Source: Neolewinella agarilytica (lineage in GTDB: Bacteria > Bacteroidota > Bacteroidia > Chitinophagales > Saprospiraceae). Taken from it: a stretch of 64,000 bases of DNA. Under the pieces are notes generated by a model. That model had not been told where the DNA came from, did no database searches, and saw nothing but the letters and a program-made list of their open reading frames with translations. Made by a program: the position numbers and the translations under genes. Position 1 is the first letter of the stretch, and each line of letters begins with the position of its first letter. Where the stretch lies: NCBI RefSeq assembly GCF_900110645.1, contig NZ_FOFB01000003.1, forward strand, positions 1-64,000, read 5' to 3'. Shown here one piece after another: positions 53,430 to 61,505 of the stretch.

Positions 53430-53939
53430 TTATTCCTGGTAGGCTCCAGATGAATAGGTTAGTTCGTAGCTGTGGGTGTAGATTTCAAAAACTATTCCGA
53501 AAGGGTCCTGGACGTACACCATCTTGTAGGGCTTTTCGTTAGGGTAGTACTCTCGGATCGGCATTCTTTGCTTTCCTCCTGCTTCAACGATTTTCTTCGT
53601 TAGGCCTTCAATGTCAGGGTCTTGTACGCAGAAATGGAAGAGCCCGGTATTAAAAGGGTTAAATTCAGGAGCTTCTTTTACGCCGTGGGGAAAAGAGAAT
53701 AGTTCGATTCCGATACCGTCGGAAGTCGATAGGTGAGCAATTTCAAACGTTTCCCAGTCGTGCCCGAAAACATCGATGCACATCTGCCCAATGGCAGTTT
53801 CTGCTTCTTTGTGAACGGTGGATGGCTTCATCACCACGTACCATCCCATAACGTTTTGGTAAAAATCAACCGCCTTGTGAATGTCCGGAACGGTTATCCC
53901 GATGTGGGAGAAGGATCTGGGGTACTTTGCGTCTTTCAT
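53430..53939 (-). CDS. VOC superfamily (glyoxalase-like) protein
   Basis: About 169 residues with vicinal-oxygen-chelate repeats. It has SHIGITVPDIHKAVDFYQNVMGW, HFCVQDPDIEGLTKKIVEAGG and VYVQDPFGIVFEIYTH. Metal ligands are His (SHIG), His (LFHFCV) and Glu (FEIY). The reaction is not predictable. A Met at 53957 is an alternative start. Confidence 0.85.
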   Translation of the reverse strand: MKDAKYPRSFSHIGITVPDIHKAVDFYQNVMGWYVVMKPSTVHKEAETAIGQMCIDVFGHDWETFEIAHLSTSDGIGIELFSFPHGVKEAPEFNPFNTGLFHFCVQDPDIEGLTKKIVEAGGKQRMPIREYYPNEKPYKMVYVQDPFGIVFEIYTHSYELTYSSGAYQE

Positions 53940-54045
53940 GTTTTGGAGACGGAACATACGAGCCAGAGGGAAGTTTAACCTATTGCCACAAACAGGATGA
54001 TGGGCTCATTTAGCGGTACACTCTACGGTTAAACCTCTTCCCACT

Positions 54046-55329
54046 TTAAAACTCCACCCGCAGCCTCGTCCATCCATCGGCTTCCGTCTGGAGTTGGTAG
54101 CTGGCGTCGTGGGCTTCCAGAATATCCCGGGTGAGGGTAAGGCCTACGCCCTGGCCAGTGGGCTTGGTGCTGAAAAAAGGGGTGAATATTTTATCGGCAA
54201 CCTCCTCCGGAATTCCGGGGCCGTCATCAGCGATGATGAATCCATTCGGAAAGGCACTGGAGGAAATGCGGATGTTGCCGTCCTGGTTGATGCTTTGCCG
54301 GGCGTTGGTGAGTGCATTGACGACGACTTGTTCGAGCAGAGCGGCGTCTGCCTTTACCCAGACCCCATCGGGGTGAAGATCATAGCGTAAGTCAATGTTC
54401 TTTTCCCGCAGCACAGTTTCCATTACCTCGCCAGTACGGTGGAGCATGGCGTTAAGGTCGATCCGTTTTTTATCGGGCGGCGGCAGGCGGACGACCTTGG
54501 CGAAATGCCGCATGAAGGACGTCATGTTCTCCGCCCGGTTGATGACGGCCGGCAGGTAGTCTTTGCTCAACTGCCCCAGCCCTTCTTCTTCCTCCGTGGC
54601 GGCTTCCAGCAGACTGCGGAGCACACTCACTACGGCGGCATTGGAGTTGTTTACTTCGTGGGCCATCATCCGGATGACTTTGCCGTAGGCCTCCCGCTCA
54701 GCGGCCATGATTTCGCTGGTCACATCCTGAACCACCAGGAAGCCCCGTTCAAACCCCCGGTCCACAAAAGTGGCCCGCTCTACGTGGTAACGGCGGTTGC
54801 CGGGACCGGTAAAAGTGTCAATGGCCGCAGTACTGTTCTGGCGCGGACGCAGGTGCAAAGAAGGTTCCAGGACAGCCGTGCGAAAGACCTCTTCGCGGCA
54901 GAGCTTTTCCATCCAGTTGTTCATGCTTTCTACCTCCCCGTCGAAGTCGAGAATCACCACCCCGATCTCCGCTGCGGCCAGCAGCCGGTCCAGGAATTCC
55001 TCTTGTTGCCGGCTACTTACCCGCTCGTCCCGCAGTTGATCAATCATCCGGTTATAGATGTTCACGATGCGGTCCATTTCCAGGCTGCCGGTGGGCATGA
55101 GCTTGACGGTGAAGTCCTGGTCGGCCAGCGCATCCGCGCCACGTGCCAGCAGACGAAGGGGCGAGATTAAGGAACGGAAAATCCGATAAGCAATGTAGGC
55201 TGACAGCATCAAAGCGGCTTCCCCGACAAATACCATGTATTTATACCCTTTCAGTTGGTTGAAGACCAGTATGATCAGGGCCAGGTGAATGGCGGCTAAA
55301 TAGAGGATGTATTTTAGAGAAGAGGACAA
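54046..55329 (-). CDS. NtrY-type sensor histidine kinase
   Basis: 427 residues. Two N-terminal helices (7-24, 31-50) are followed by a HAMP-like segment (to about 105) and a PAS-like domain (110-205). The dimerisation/phosphoacceptor region has H224 (MMAHEVNNS). HATPase_c motifs are NALTNA, DDGPGIPEE and GQGVGLTLT. It should phosphorylate the NtrC-type regulator at 56197-57576, from which it is separated by xisH-xisI. A dispersed-repeat copy encodes SLHLRPRQN inside the PAS region (about 157-165). Confidence 0.9.
   Translation of the reverse strand: MSSSLKYILYLAAIHLALIILVFNQLKGYKYMVFVGEAALMLSAYIAYRIFRSLISPLRLLARGADALADQDFTVKLMPTGSLEMDRIVNIYNRMIDQLRDERVSSRQQEEFLDRLLAAAEIGVVILDFDGEVESMNNWMEKLCREEVFRTAVLEPSLHLRPRQNSTAAIDTFTGPGNRRYHVERATFVDRGFERGFLVVQDVTSEIMAAEREAYGKVIRMMAHEVNNSNAAVVSVLRSLLEAATEEEEGLGQLSKDYLPAVINRAENMTSFMRHFAKVVRLPPPDKKRIDLNAMLHRTGEVMETVLREKNIDLRYDLHPDGVWVKADAALLEQVVVNALTNARQSINQDGNIRISSSAFPNGFIIADDGPGIPEEVADKIFTPFFSTKPTGQGVGLTLTRDILEAHDASYQLQTEADGWTRLRVEF
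54840..54860 (+). repeat. Dispersed bipartite repeat, copy 16 (in histidine kinase)
   Basis: GGCGC-GGAC-GCAGGTGCAAAG. Read on the minus strand it encodes SLHLRPRQ in the PAS region. Confidence 0.85.
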
Positions 55330-55338
55330 TGGGGAAGG

Positions 55339-55680
55339 TTAGGCGGCTTTTTGTTGTTCTGTGCCTACTTTCTTTTCAGTAGCCCAGCCAATAGTTAAAT
55401 CTTTGGGCATAACCCCATATTCTTCTAACTCCCTGAGAGGTTCAATATCAGTATTATTTTGAAGTAAAACTATTTTACCCGTGTCCGTTACTTGCAGGTG
55501 TACCATCAGGAAGTGGACCCAACCTTCCGTACCCTGACCATATTCCAATAAGAAGAAGTGCCCATCAGACTCACTTTCTACCACTGAAAGTGGCACGCCG
55601 GTTTGCTCGTCCGGATGGTAGTCTACCCAGTCCTGCAAGTATTTGCGCAGTTGCTTTTTGAGCTGTGTTACTTTCTCCAT
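55339..55680 (-). CDS. XisI family protein
   Basis: A 113-residue protein matching XisI, first known as an excision-controlling factor of the Anabaena fdxN element. VTQLKKQLRKYLQDWVDYHP, DTGKIVLLQNNTDIEPLRELEEYGV and DLTIGWATEKK are family-like. It overlaps xisH by 13 nt, so the two are translationally coupled. It ends 9 bp before the kinase gene. Local DNA is much AT-richer than both flanks, suggesting recent arrival. Its molecular role is unclear. Confidence 0.85.
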   Translation of the reverse strand: MEKVTQLKKQLRKYLQDWVDYHPDEQTGVPLSVVESESDGHFFLLEYGQGTEGWVHFLMVHLQVTDTGKIVLLQNNTDIEPLRELEEYGVMPKDLTIGWATEKKVGTEQQKAA

Positions 55681-56087
55681 TTCGTGATTATTTCTTCTTC
55701 GACATTGAAAACAACAATTCTTACTTTAAGGTTATTTATAACTGATGAATAAAGCTTGGTCAGGGTTATTTCTTCATAGAAGAAATCTGGAATGGCCAGG
55801 AAGAGCTCTCGTGTTTCTGTTGAAATATCAAGGGCGGCTTCATACATCATATATTGTCCTAATGCTTTTTCCAACTCGCTCATGTCGTTGAGACTGATAA
55901 AGTTTTTGATTTCGGCAGCGATTTTTAGAGGAGTATTAGTTACTTCTCCTTCACTTTTTTCGGCCGCCAAATCAATGTAAACGCCCTTACTGTCAATTCT
56001 TAGATAGAAGGGGTCATGGGTCACCTTCCACCCATCTTTTTCTAAAGCTCTTCGAAACTGATTATGATAGGTGTCCTTTTTAGGCAT
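55668..56087 (-). CDS. XisH family PD-(D/E)XK-like nuclease
   Basis: A 139-residue protein beginning PKKDTYHNQFRRALEKDGWK, the XisH signature. D39 (YIDLAAEKS) and E59-x-K61 (IAAEIKNF) give the PD-(D/E)XK catalytic pattern known for the family clan. XisH was described as required for fdxN-element excision in Anabaena heterocysts, but most XisHI pairs lie outside such elements. No XisF recombinase or element boundary is visible here. Low GC and the position inside a regulator-kinase pair point to horizontal transfer. Confidence 0.87.
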   Translation of the reverse strand: MPKKDTYHNQFRRALEKDGWKVTHDPFYLRIDSKGVYIDLAAEKSEGEVTNTPLKIAAEIKNFISLNDMSELEKALGQYMMYEAALDISTETRELFLAIPDFFYEEITLTKLYSSVINNLKVRIVVFNVEEEIITKWRK

Positions 56088-56196
56088 GAAAATGTAGTCA
56101 GTGAAAAGAAAGGAAAAACCTTTCTGCTCGGGATTAGTAAATATTCACTGCTGTAGTTTGCTTGCCGTCGTAAGATACTGCATTCTATAGGTTCCC

Positions 56197-57576
56197 TCAC
56201 GTCCCAATCCCATACTTCTCCAGCCGTCGGTATAAGGCAGCCCGCGTAAGTCCCAATTCCCGCGCCGTAGCGGCAATTTCGCCACCACTGCGGCCCAGGG
56301 CCGCCTTGATCATTTTGATCTCCATCTCTTCCAGGGTCATGCCGCTGGGGGTGGCGGACTCGTTGGTGGGCTGTGGCCTGGTGTTACGGTCCAGGTCTTC
56401 GACCTGGATGACAGTCGCCGGAGCCAGAATAGCGGTGCGCTCCATCAGGTTTTGTAACTGGCGGATGTTGCCGGCGAAGGGCTGCCGGCGCAACCATTTT
56501 ATGGCGTCGGGACCTAGCTTTAGCTTCGGCCGTTCGTAGCGCTTACGGGCACTGATGAGGAAGTGTTCGGCCAGCAGGGGGATGTCTTCGGGCCGCTCGC
56601 GCAGCGGCGGCAGGTGGAGGTGGATCAGGTTGATCCGGTAGAGGAGGTCTTCGCGGAAGGTGCCGGCGGTGACCATAGATTGGAGGTCTCTGCTGGTGGC
56701 CGACAGGATGCGTACGTCGGTTTTACGGACGCGGCTGTCTCCCAGCCGCTCATACTGTCGTTCCTGTAATACGCGTAGTAGTTTGACCTGGGCGGCGGGG
56801 GCGAGGTCTCCGATTTCGTCCAGGAAGAGGGTTCCGCCCTCGGCCATTTCGAAGCGGCCTTTTCTGTCGGCCCGGGCGTCAGTAAAAGCACCGGCTTTAT
56901 GGCCGAAGAGTTCGCTCTCGAACAGCCCGGCGGGTACCCCGCCGAGGTTAACGGCGACGAAGGGCTTACCCGCTCGACGGCTCGCTGCGTGGATGGCCTC
57001 TGCGACGAGCTCTTTACCCGTTCCGCTTTCTCCGGTGATGAGCACGGAGGCCTGGGTGGCGGCTACGCGCCGCGCCTGATCAAGGACTTTGTTCAGAGCT
57101 TCGGACTGCCCGATTATGCCCGAGAAAGTGTCAACTTCCCCTGCTTTCTCCGAGCCTTCCGTCGCACCTGCGGCTGCGCCCCCATGCCCGAAACCCGGAG
57201 GCAGCTTGTCGATCTGAATCGACACGGCATTGAGTAATTCCCGGTTGTCCCAGGGCTTCGCGATGAAGTCACGCGCTCCGGCTTTCATTCCTTCCACGGC
57301 GAGTTGAACGGTTGCCCAGCCGGTCATCTGGATGATGGGCAGGCGAGGGTAAGCGGCGAGCAATTTGCGTAGCAGGCTCATGCCGTCCCGGCCGCTGGTG
57401 TCGATGCTGAAGTTCATATCCAGCAAGACCAGGGCAGGCTTGTGCTCTTCTACCGCCGGAAGGGCATCATCCGGATAATTAACGCTGAACGCCCGGTAGC
57501 CCGCCCGCTTCAGAAGAAGTTCGAGGCTGGTGGCGACCATGGTGTCGTCGTCGATAATCAGGATGGCGTGATTCAT
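56197..57576 (-). CDS. NtrC-type AAA+ response regulator
   Basis: 459 residues. The receiver domain has the phosphoacceptor D53 (VLLDMNF). The AAA+ domain (about 150-380) has Walker A GESGTGKE (182-189), Walker B GGTLFLDEIG and the R-finger region. A Fis-type HTH (LEEMEIKMIKAALG...TRAALYRRLEKYG) ends the protein. The sigma-54-contacting GAFTGA loop reads GAFTDA (229-234). The receiver-AAA linker GGAAAGATEG is encoded by a dispersed-repeat copy (57161-57182). It probably controls the efflux genes upstream. Confidence 0.92.
   Translation of the reverse strand: MNHAILIIDDDTMVATSLELLLKRAGYRAFSVNYPDDALPAVEEHKPALVLLDMNFSIDTSGRDGMSLLRKLLAAYPRLPIIQMTGWATVQLAVEGMKAGARDFIAKPWDNRELLNAVSIQIDKLPPGFGHGGAAAGATEGSEKAGEVDTFSGIIGQSEALNKVLDQARRVAATQASVLITGESGTGKELVAEAIHAASRRAGKPFVAVNLGGVPAGLFESELFGHKAGAFTDARADRKGRFEMAEGGTLFLDEIGDLAPAAQVKLLRVLQERQYERLGDSRVRKTDVRILSATSRDLQSMVTAGTFREDLLYRINLIHLHLPPLRERPEDIPLLAEHFLISARKRYERPKLKLGPDAIKWLRRQPFAGNIRQLQNLMERTAILAPATVIQVEDLDRNTRPQPTNESATPSGMTLEEMEIKMIKAALGRSGGEIAATARELGLTRAALYRRLEKYGIGT
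57161..57182 (-). repeat. Dispersed bipartite repeat, copy 17 (in response regulator linker)
   Basis: Minus strand GGGCGC-AGCC-GCAGGTGCGACG, then AGCAGGG 16 nt on. Encodes GAAAGAT between receiver and AAA+ domains. Confidence 0.8.
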
Positions 57577-57638
57577 TTGATGGCTAAGGTTTTGGGCAGG
57601 CTAAGGTATGCCCCGGCTTAATGCAATCGTTAAGGTAA

Positions 57639-58031
57639 CTACTTATTTATCCCTGGTGGTGGCGGCGGAGGCGGCGGTAGCGGTGGTGTGCCGAAGCTCT
57701 TTCTCGCGCTCGCACCAAGGGCTTTTGCCACCTTAAGTGCTTCTTCGTCGGTTCCGGTATAGGAAATCAGCAGGCTGTTTTTCCGGGTATTGAGTTCGAT
57801 CATCGTTCCGCTGGGCCCCTCATGGGTGGCTACACCACTGATTTTACGATCAGCAGGTTGACCGGTCAAGGCATTATAGGTCCGTTGGAGTTGATCGGCT
57901 TTGTTTTTACTCACCTTCATCTTGAGGGAGTAGCCTTCCTGATCACAGGTTTCGGTCATGCTTTGGTGAGAATTCTGAGCGGTCAGCGACATTGCCACGA
58001 CGAGCATCAAAAGGCTGAGAAAGTATTTCAT
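57639..58031 (-). CDS. Small secreted protein with proline tail
   Basis: 130 residues. The signal peptide is MKYFLSLLMLVVAMSLTAQ. The mature part has no recognised domain and ends in a run of prolines (PPLPPPPPPPPGINK). It lies between the permease and regulator genes of the efflux locus and is probably cotranscribed. ATG at 58031 is preferred over 58070. Confidence 0.65.
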   Translation of the reverse strand: MKYFLSLLMLVVAMSLTAQNSHQSMTETCDQEGYSLKMKVSKNKADQLQRTYNALTGQPADRKISGVATHEGPSGTMIELNTRKNSLLISYTGTDEEALKVAKALGASARKSFGTPPLPPPPPPPPGINK

Positions 58032-58079
58032 GGTAGTATAAGGTCTGGTTAGGAATGAGGATGGTTGCAAGGTGAAAGG

Positions 58080-59258
58080 TTAGTCTTCGTGCAAAACATT
58101 GGCTGGCTGTAAACGCGAAGCCTGGAAGCTGGGCAGAAACGCACAGATAGTAACGATGAGCAGGATCGTTAAAACAGCTGCAATAATGCCGTAGTAAAAG
58201 AATTTTCCGGGGATGTCCATTAATTCCAGGATGGGAACCTGAACGGCAAAAAAGGTGCCCAGCAGCAGCCCCGCCAGCGTTACAATTAATACCTCCATCA
58301 CGAATTGCGTGGTTACCTCTCTGGGGGTAGCGCCCATGGCTTTTCGAAGCCCGATTTCTGCCCGTCGACGATTGATCTGGGTGAACAGCACGCCGAATAA
58401 GCCAAGCGCAATGTTGATGAGCAGGAAGCCGGAGATGACCATTAAAATTACGATGGGAATCACAATGGGCCGGTTGGCTTTAATCCGGTCCTTAGCCATA
58501 TCCCAGATCACAACGTCCGTGTTTTTGGTGGCACTCACGAGTAAGTTGTAAATGGGTTCTTCCACTTCTGCCAGGCTGTTTGGGCGAAGGCGGATAATCA
58601 TCATCTCAAAGGGCTCTCCGTTGTCCATTCGCTCTACCTGAGGATAGAACGTCAATGGAAAGTTCTCCGCAAAATTACTCTTGTACTTAAAGTCATTGGT
58701 CACGCCAACGATGATGTGCTCCCCGTTCACCTCCGCAATGGAGTCTACGATGGTTTCCACATTGGGGAAGAAGCGCTCTTTATACTCACGGTTGACGACT
58801 ATCGGGCGGTATTTACCCCGGAGATCGTCTTCGGTAAACCACCGGCCATCCATCATTTCAACTTCAGCGGCATCGCCGAAGTGCTTATCCACAAACATCA
58901 TCTGTGTTTGAATGAGCTGGCCGCTGGCGTCTGAGCTCGTCTGCCAGGTGCTTCCCCCGAAAGGATTAACGGGCCCAATCCAGGTAACCGCTTCTACATC
59001 AGACATGGCCAGCAGGTCCTGGCGAATCCTTTCTTGTGTTTTTAATACAGTAAGAGAGTCCATTTCATCATCAAAATCCAGGCGGACGCCGATACTGTTT
59101 TCGTAATTGAAGCCCAATGGAGACTGGTAGCGCTCCAAATTATAGAGAATAAAGGAATAGACGCCAAAGAGGACGATAAAAGCCAGCAGGATTTCCAGAA
59201 AGATCATCCCGTTAGCACGGCGCTTGTTCCACATCAATTTTAGCAGGTGACTAAACAT
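58080..59258 (-). CDS. MacB/FtsX-type ABC permease
   Basis: 392 residues. One N-terminal helix is followed by a large extracytoplasmic MacB-PCD-like domain and then three helices (FtsX fold; INRRRAEIGLRKAMGATPREVT is the family coupling segment). It is the second permease of the locus, 48 bp from the first, so the transporter may be heterodimeric. Confidence 0.9.
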   Translation of the reverse strand: MFSHLLKLMWNKRRANGMIFLEILLAFIVLFGVYSFILYNLERYQSPLGFNYENSIGVRLDFDDEMDSLTVLKTQERIRQDLLAMSDVEAVTWIGPVNPFGGSTWQTSSDASGQLIQTQMMFVDKHFGDAAEVEMMDGRWFTEDDLRGKYRPIVVNREYKERFFPNVETIVDSIAEVNGEHIIVGVTNDFKYKSNFAENFPLTFYPQVERMDNGEPFEMMIIRLRPNSLAEVEEPIYNLLVSATKNTDVVIWDMAKDRIKANRPIVIPIVILMVISGFLLINIALGLFGVLFTQINRRRAEIGLRKAMGATPREVTTQFVMEVLIVTLAGLLLGTFFAVQVPILELMDIPGKFFYYGIIAAVLTILLIVTICAFLPSFQASRLQPANVLHED

Positions 59259-59306
59259 GCGTTGGTATTTTAGTTCGTTAAAAAGTGGGTTCCTGTTACC
59301 AGGGTA

Positions 59307-60635
59307 TTATCGGAGTGAGTCCGCTACGTTGGTGCGGCTCATTCGATAGGCGGGCAAAATGCCCGACAGGAAACCGAAGAGGATGATGACGATCAGGAAA
59401 TAGAGGAAAACCTGATAAGAATAAGACAGGCGGGTAATGCCTAAGAGGTCGTTGGCGTTGACGTAGGAAATAACGCCGAGCGCTAAGGCCAAACCAATAA
59501 TTCCACCGATGAAGGTCAGGACGAGGTTCTCGAAAATAAACTGATAGAGAATATCTCTGGAGTTCGCCCCGAAGGCCTTACGAACACCGATCTCACTCTT
59601 GCGCTCATAGACCCGGCTGATGTTCAGATTAATGAGGTTGATGAGAGGTAAAGCAACGAACAGAAACAGTAAAAGAGTAACGGGTATGAAGAGCATTCTC
59701 AATGCACGTTCCGAATCCCTTTCCTGTAGAATGGTTTGCGCAAAGCCCTCAATGGCCGTTGCATTATATACTTTGATTGCGTCGTAATATTCGTCACCGG
59801 ACATGTCGAAGTTCTCCGACAGAAAGTCAATCTCCTTTTTGAGAGCGTCCCGCTTATCCGGAGAAGCCACCATAAAGAAAGCACTAAAGCCCCCTTGGAT
59901 ATCATCATCACTCATGGCCCGGGGGTCCACTTTAGTAATCGGGAAGTAGACATCGCCAGCAAACAGTGGGCTGTCAGACATCGGCCGGGCAACGATGCCC
60001 CTTACCTTGAAAGACTCTTTTCCCAACTGCATTTCCTGACCAAGAACGGAGGCGCCAGCGCTGCCAAAATAGATCTTGGCGGCCTTGTCAGTAATGACGA
60101 CCGCCTGGCTGGCCTGTTCGTCATCCTGTTCGTTAAGTGGACCTCCATGCAGGAATTCAAAGTCTAGAATTTTCCAGTAATCAGCATTTACGTAGTAGGG
60201 CGAGAAGGAGAATTTCCGCCCATCCAGATAACCGTCAATATTGGAATTGTCATTGTAGAAAGCAGAGTATTCCGCTCCGTCAAGATTCTGCAGGTGCTCC
60301 GTGACAAATTTGTAACTCATCGGCCCGTTGGAATTGGAGACGATATTGTCTTCGTACGTATAGGAAGTATCGAAGCGCATGTTAGCATCCGCCAGTTTTA
60401 CCGTGTCGATCGTCATGATCGTATCGGTTTCTGTCCGGGTGCGTTCCAGCATGGGAGCAATGACCAAGCGGTCGCGATTGGTCACCGGTTGATTGTTACC
60501 AATCATGGCGTCGAACATGGAGGTAAGCAACATCAGAATCATCAGCGTAAAACTGATGCCAAACAGACTGATGAAGGTGTAAAGCGGCTTGCGCTTGAGG
60601 ACCTTAATGGCAAGGGTTAAGTAATTTTTTAACAC
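59307..60635 (-). CDS. MacB/FtsX-type ABC permease
   Basis: 442 residues with the same layout as its neighbour: an N-terminal helix (TFISLFGISFTLMILMLLTSMF), a periplasmic domain and three helices. ERKSEIGVRKAFGANSRDILYQFIFENL is the coupling helix. It lies between the ATPase gene and the second permease gene, with a palindromic repeat cluster in the 104-bp gap upstream. Confidence 0.9.
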   Translation of the reverse strand: MLKNYLTLAIKVLKRKPLYTFISLFGISFTLMILMLLTSMFDAMIGNNQPVTNRDRLVIAPMLERTRTETDTIMTIDTVKLADANMRFDTSYTYEDNIVSNSNGPMSYKFVTEHLQNLDGAEYSAFYNDNSNIDGYLDGRKFSFSPYYVNADYWKILDFEFLHGGPLNEQDDEQASQAVVITDKAAKIYFGSAGASVLGQEMQLGKESFKVRGIVARPMSDSPLFAGDVYFPITKVDPRAMSDDDIQGGFSAFFMVASPDKRDALKKEIDFLSENFDMSGDEYYDAIKVYNATAIEGFAQTILQERDSERALRMLFIPVTLLLFLFVALPLINLINLNISRVYERKSEIGVRKAFGANSRDILYQFIFENLVLTFIGGIIGLALALGVISYVNANDLLGITRLSYSYQVFLYFLIVIILFGFLSGILPAYRMSRTNVADSLR

Positions 60636-60670
60636 AGCTGGATATGTTTTATAAATGAAGGGAGTGGGAG

Positions 60671-60740
60671 CCTAAAAACGAAGCGTCTGCAAGGCCGAAG
60701 GCCGTCTAAAAGCACGTAGTGCATCTAAAAGCAAAGCGTC
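60671..60740. repeat. CTAAAA tandem palindrome cluster
   Basis: Four successive 15-19-bp units begin CTAAAA or CTGCAA and enclose small palindromes (CGAAGCG, GGCCGAAGGCC, GCACGTAGTGC, then a degenerate GCAAAGC). It fills the gap between the ABC ATPase and permease genes. Confidence 0.7.
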
Positions 60741-61462
60741 TAGCTCACGCGCTCCCCGTCCGATAATCTCACCAGTCGGTGCGTCTTTTTTGCCATTCGC
60801 TCGTCGTGTGTTACCATCACGATGGTGGTACCCAGGTCTTCGTTTAACTTCAGGAGAATATCCATTATCTCGTCTCCCATCCGGCTGTCCAGATTACCCG
60901 TTGGTTCATCCGCCAGGATAATGTTGGGGCGGCCAACAATGGCCCGGGCAATAGCTACCCGCTGCTTCTGTCCACCAGAAAGCTGATTAGGGAAATGCGT
61001 GGAGCGATTACTCAAACCTACATGGGCAAGGGCCTCCGTGGCCAGGCGGCGGCGCTCTTTGCTGCCAACTTTGCGGTAGAGTAGGGGCAGTTCGACGTTG
61101 TCCACTACGGTCAGGTCATTGATCAGGTGAAAGCTCTGAAAGATGAAGCCCAGCTGTTCGTTCCGGAAGCGAGCGATCCGTGTTCCGTTATAATCGGTAA
61201 TCTGCTGGCCGGCCAGCGTGACGGTCCCTTCCGAAGGCTCGTCAATTAAGCCCATGATGTTGAGCAGCGTCGACTTGCCGCAACCGGATGGGCCCATAAT
61301 GCTGAGGAACTCTCCGCTGGGGACACTGAGGTTCATCTTCTGCAGGGCAAGGGTTTCGATGGTGTCCGTTCGGTAGGCCTTGCTGACGTTTTTAATTTCG
61401 ATCATAGCTGGAGTGGTTGTTGCGGAAATTGGTGGGGTATTGGGAGTAGTTGCGGTAGTCAT
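60740..61462 (-). CDS. ABC transporter ATP-binding protein (MacB/LolD type)
   Basis: About 240 residues. Walker A is GPSGCGKST, the Q-loop is FIFQSF, the signature is LSGGQKQRVAIARA and Walker B is IILADEPTG. It energises the adjacent FtsX-type permeases. The domain proper starts at 61405 (MIEIKNVSKAY); 61462 adds a Thr/Pro-rich stretch of 19 residues. Either start is possible. Confidence 0.92.
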   Translation of the reverse strand: MTTATTPNTPPISATTTPAMIEIKNVSKAYRTDTIETLALQKMNLSVPSGEFLSIMGPSGCGKSTLLNIMGLIDEPSEGTVTLAGQQITDYNGTRIARFRNEQLGFIFQSFHLINDLTVVDNVELPLLYRKVGSKERRRLATEALAHVGLSNRSTHFPNQLSGGQKQRVAIARAIVGRPNIILADEPTGNLDSRMGDEIMDILLKLNEDLGTTIVMVTHDERMAKKTHRLVRLSDGERVS

Positions 61463-61505
61463 GATGGAGGTTTTGTACCGCCGACTGAAGTCGACGGATG
61501 GTGTA

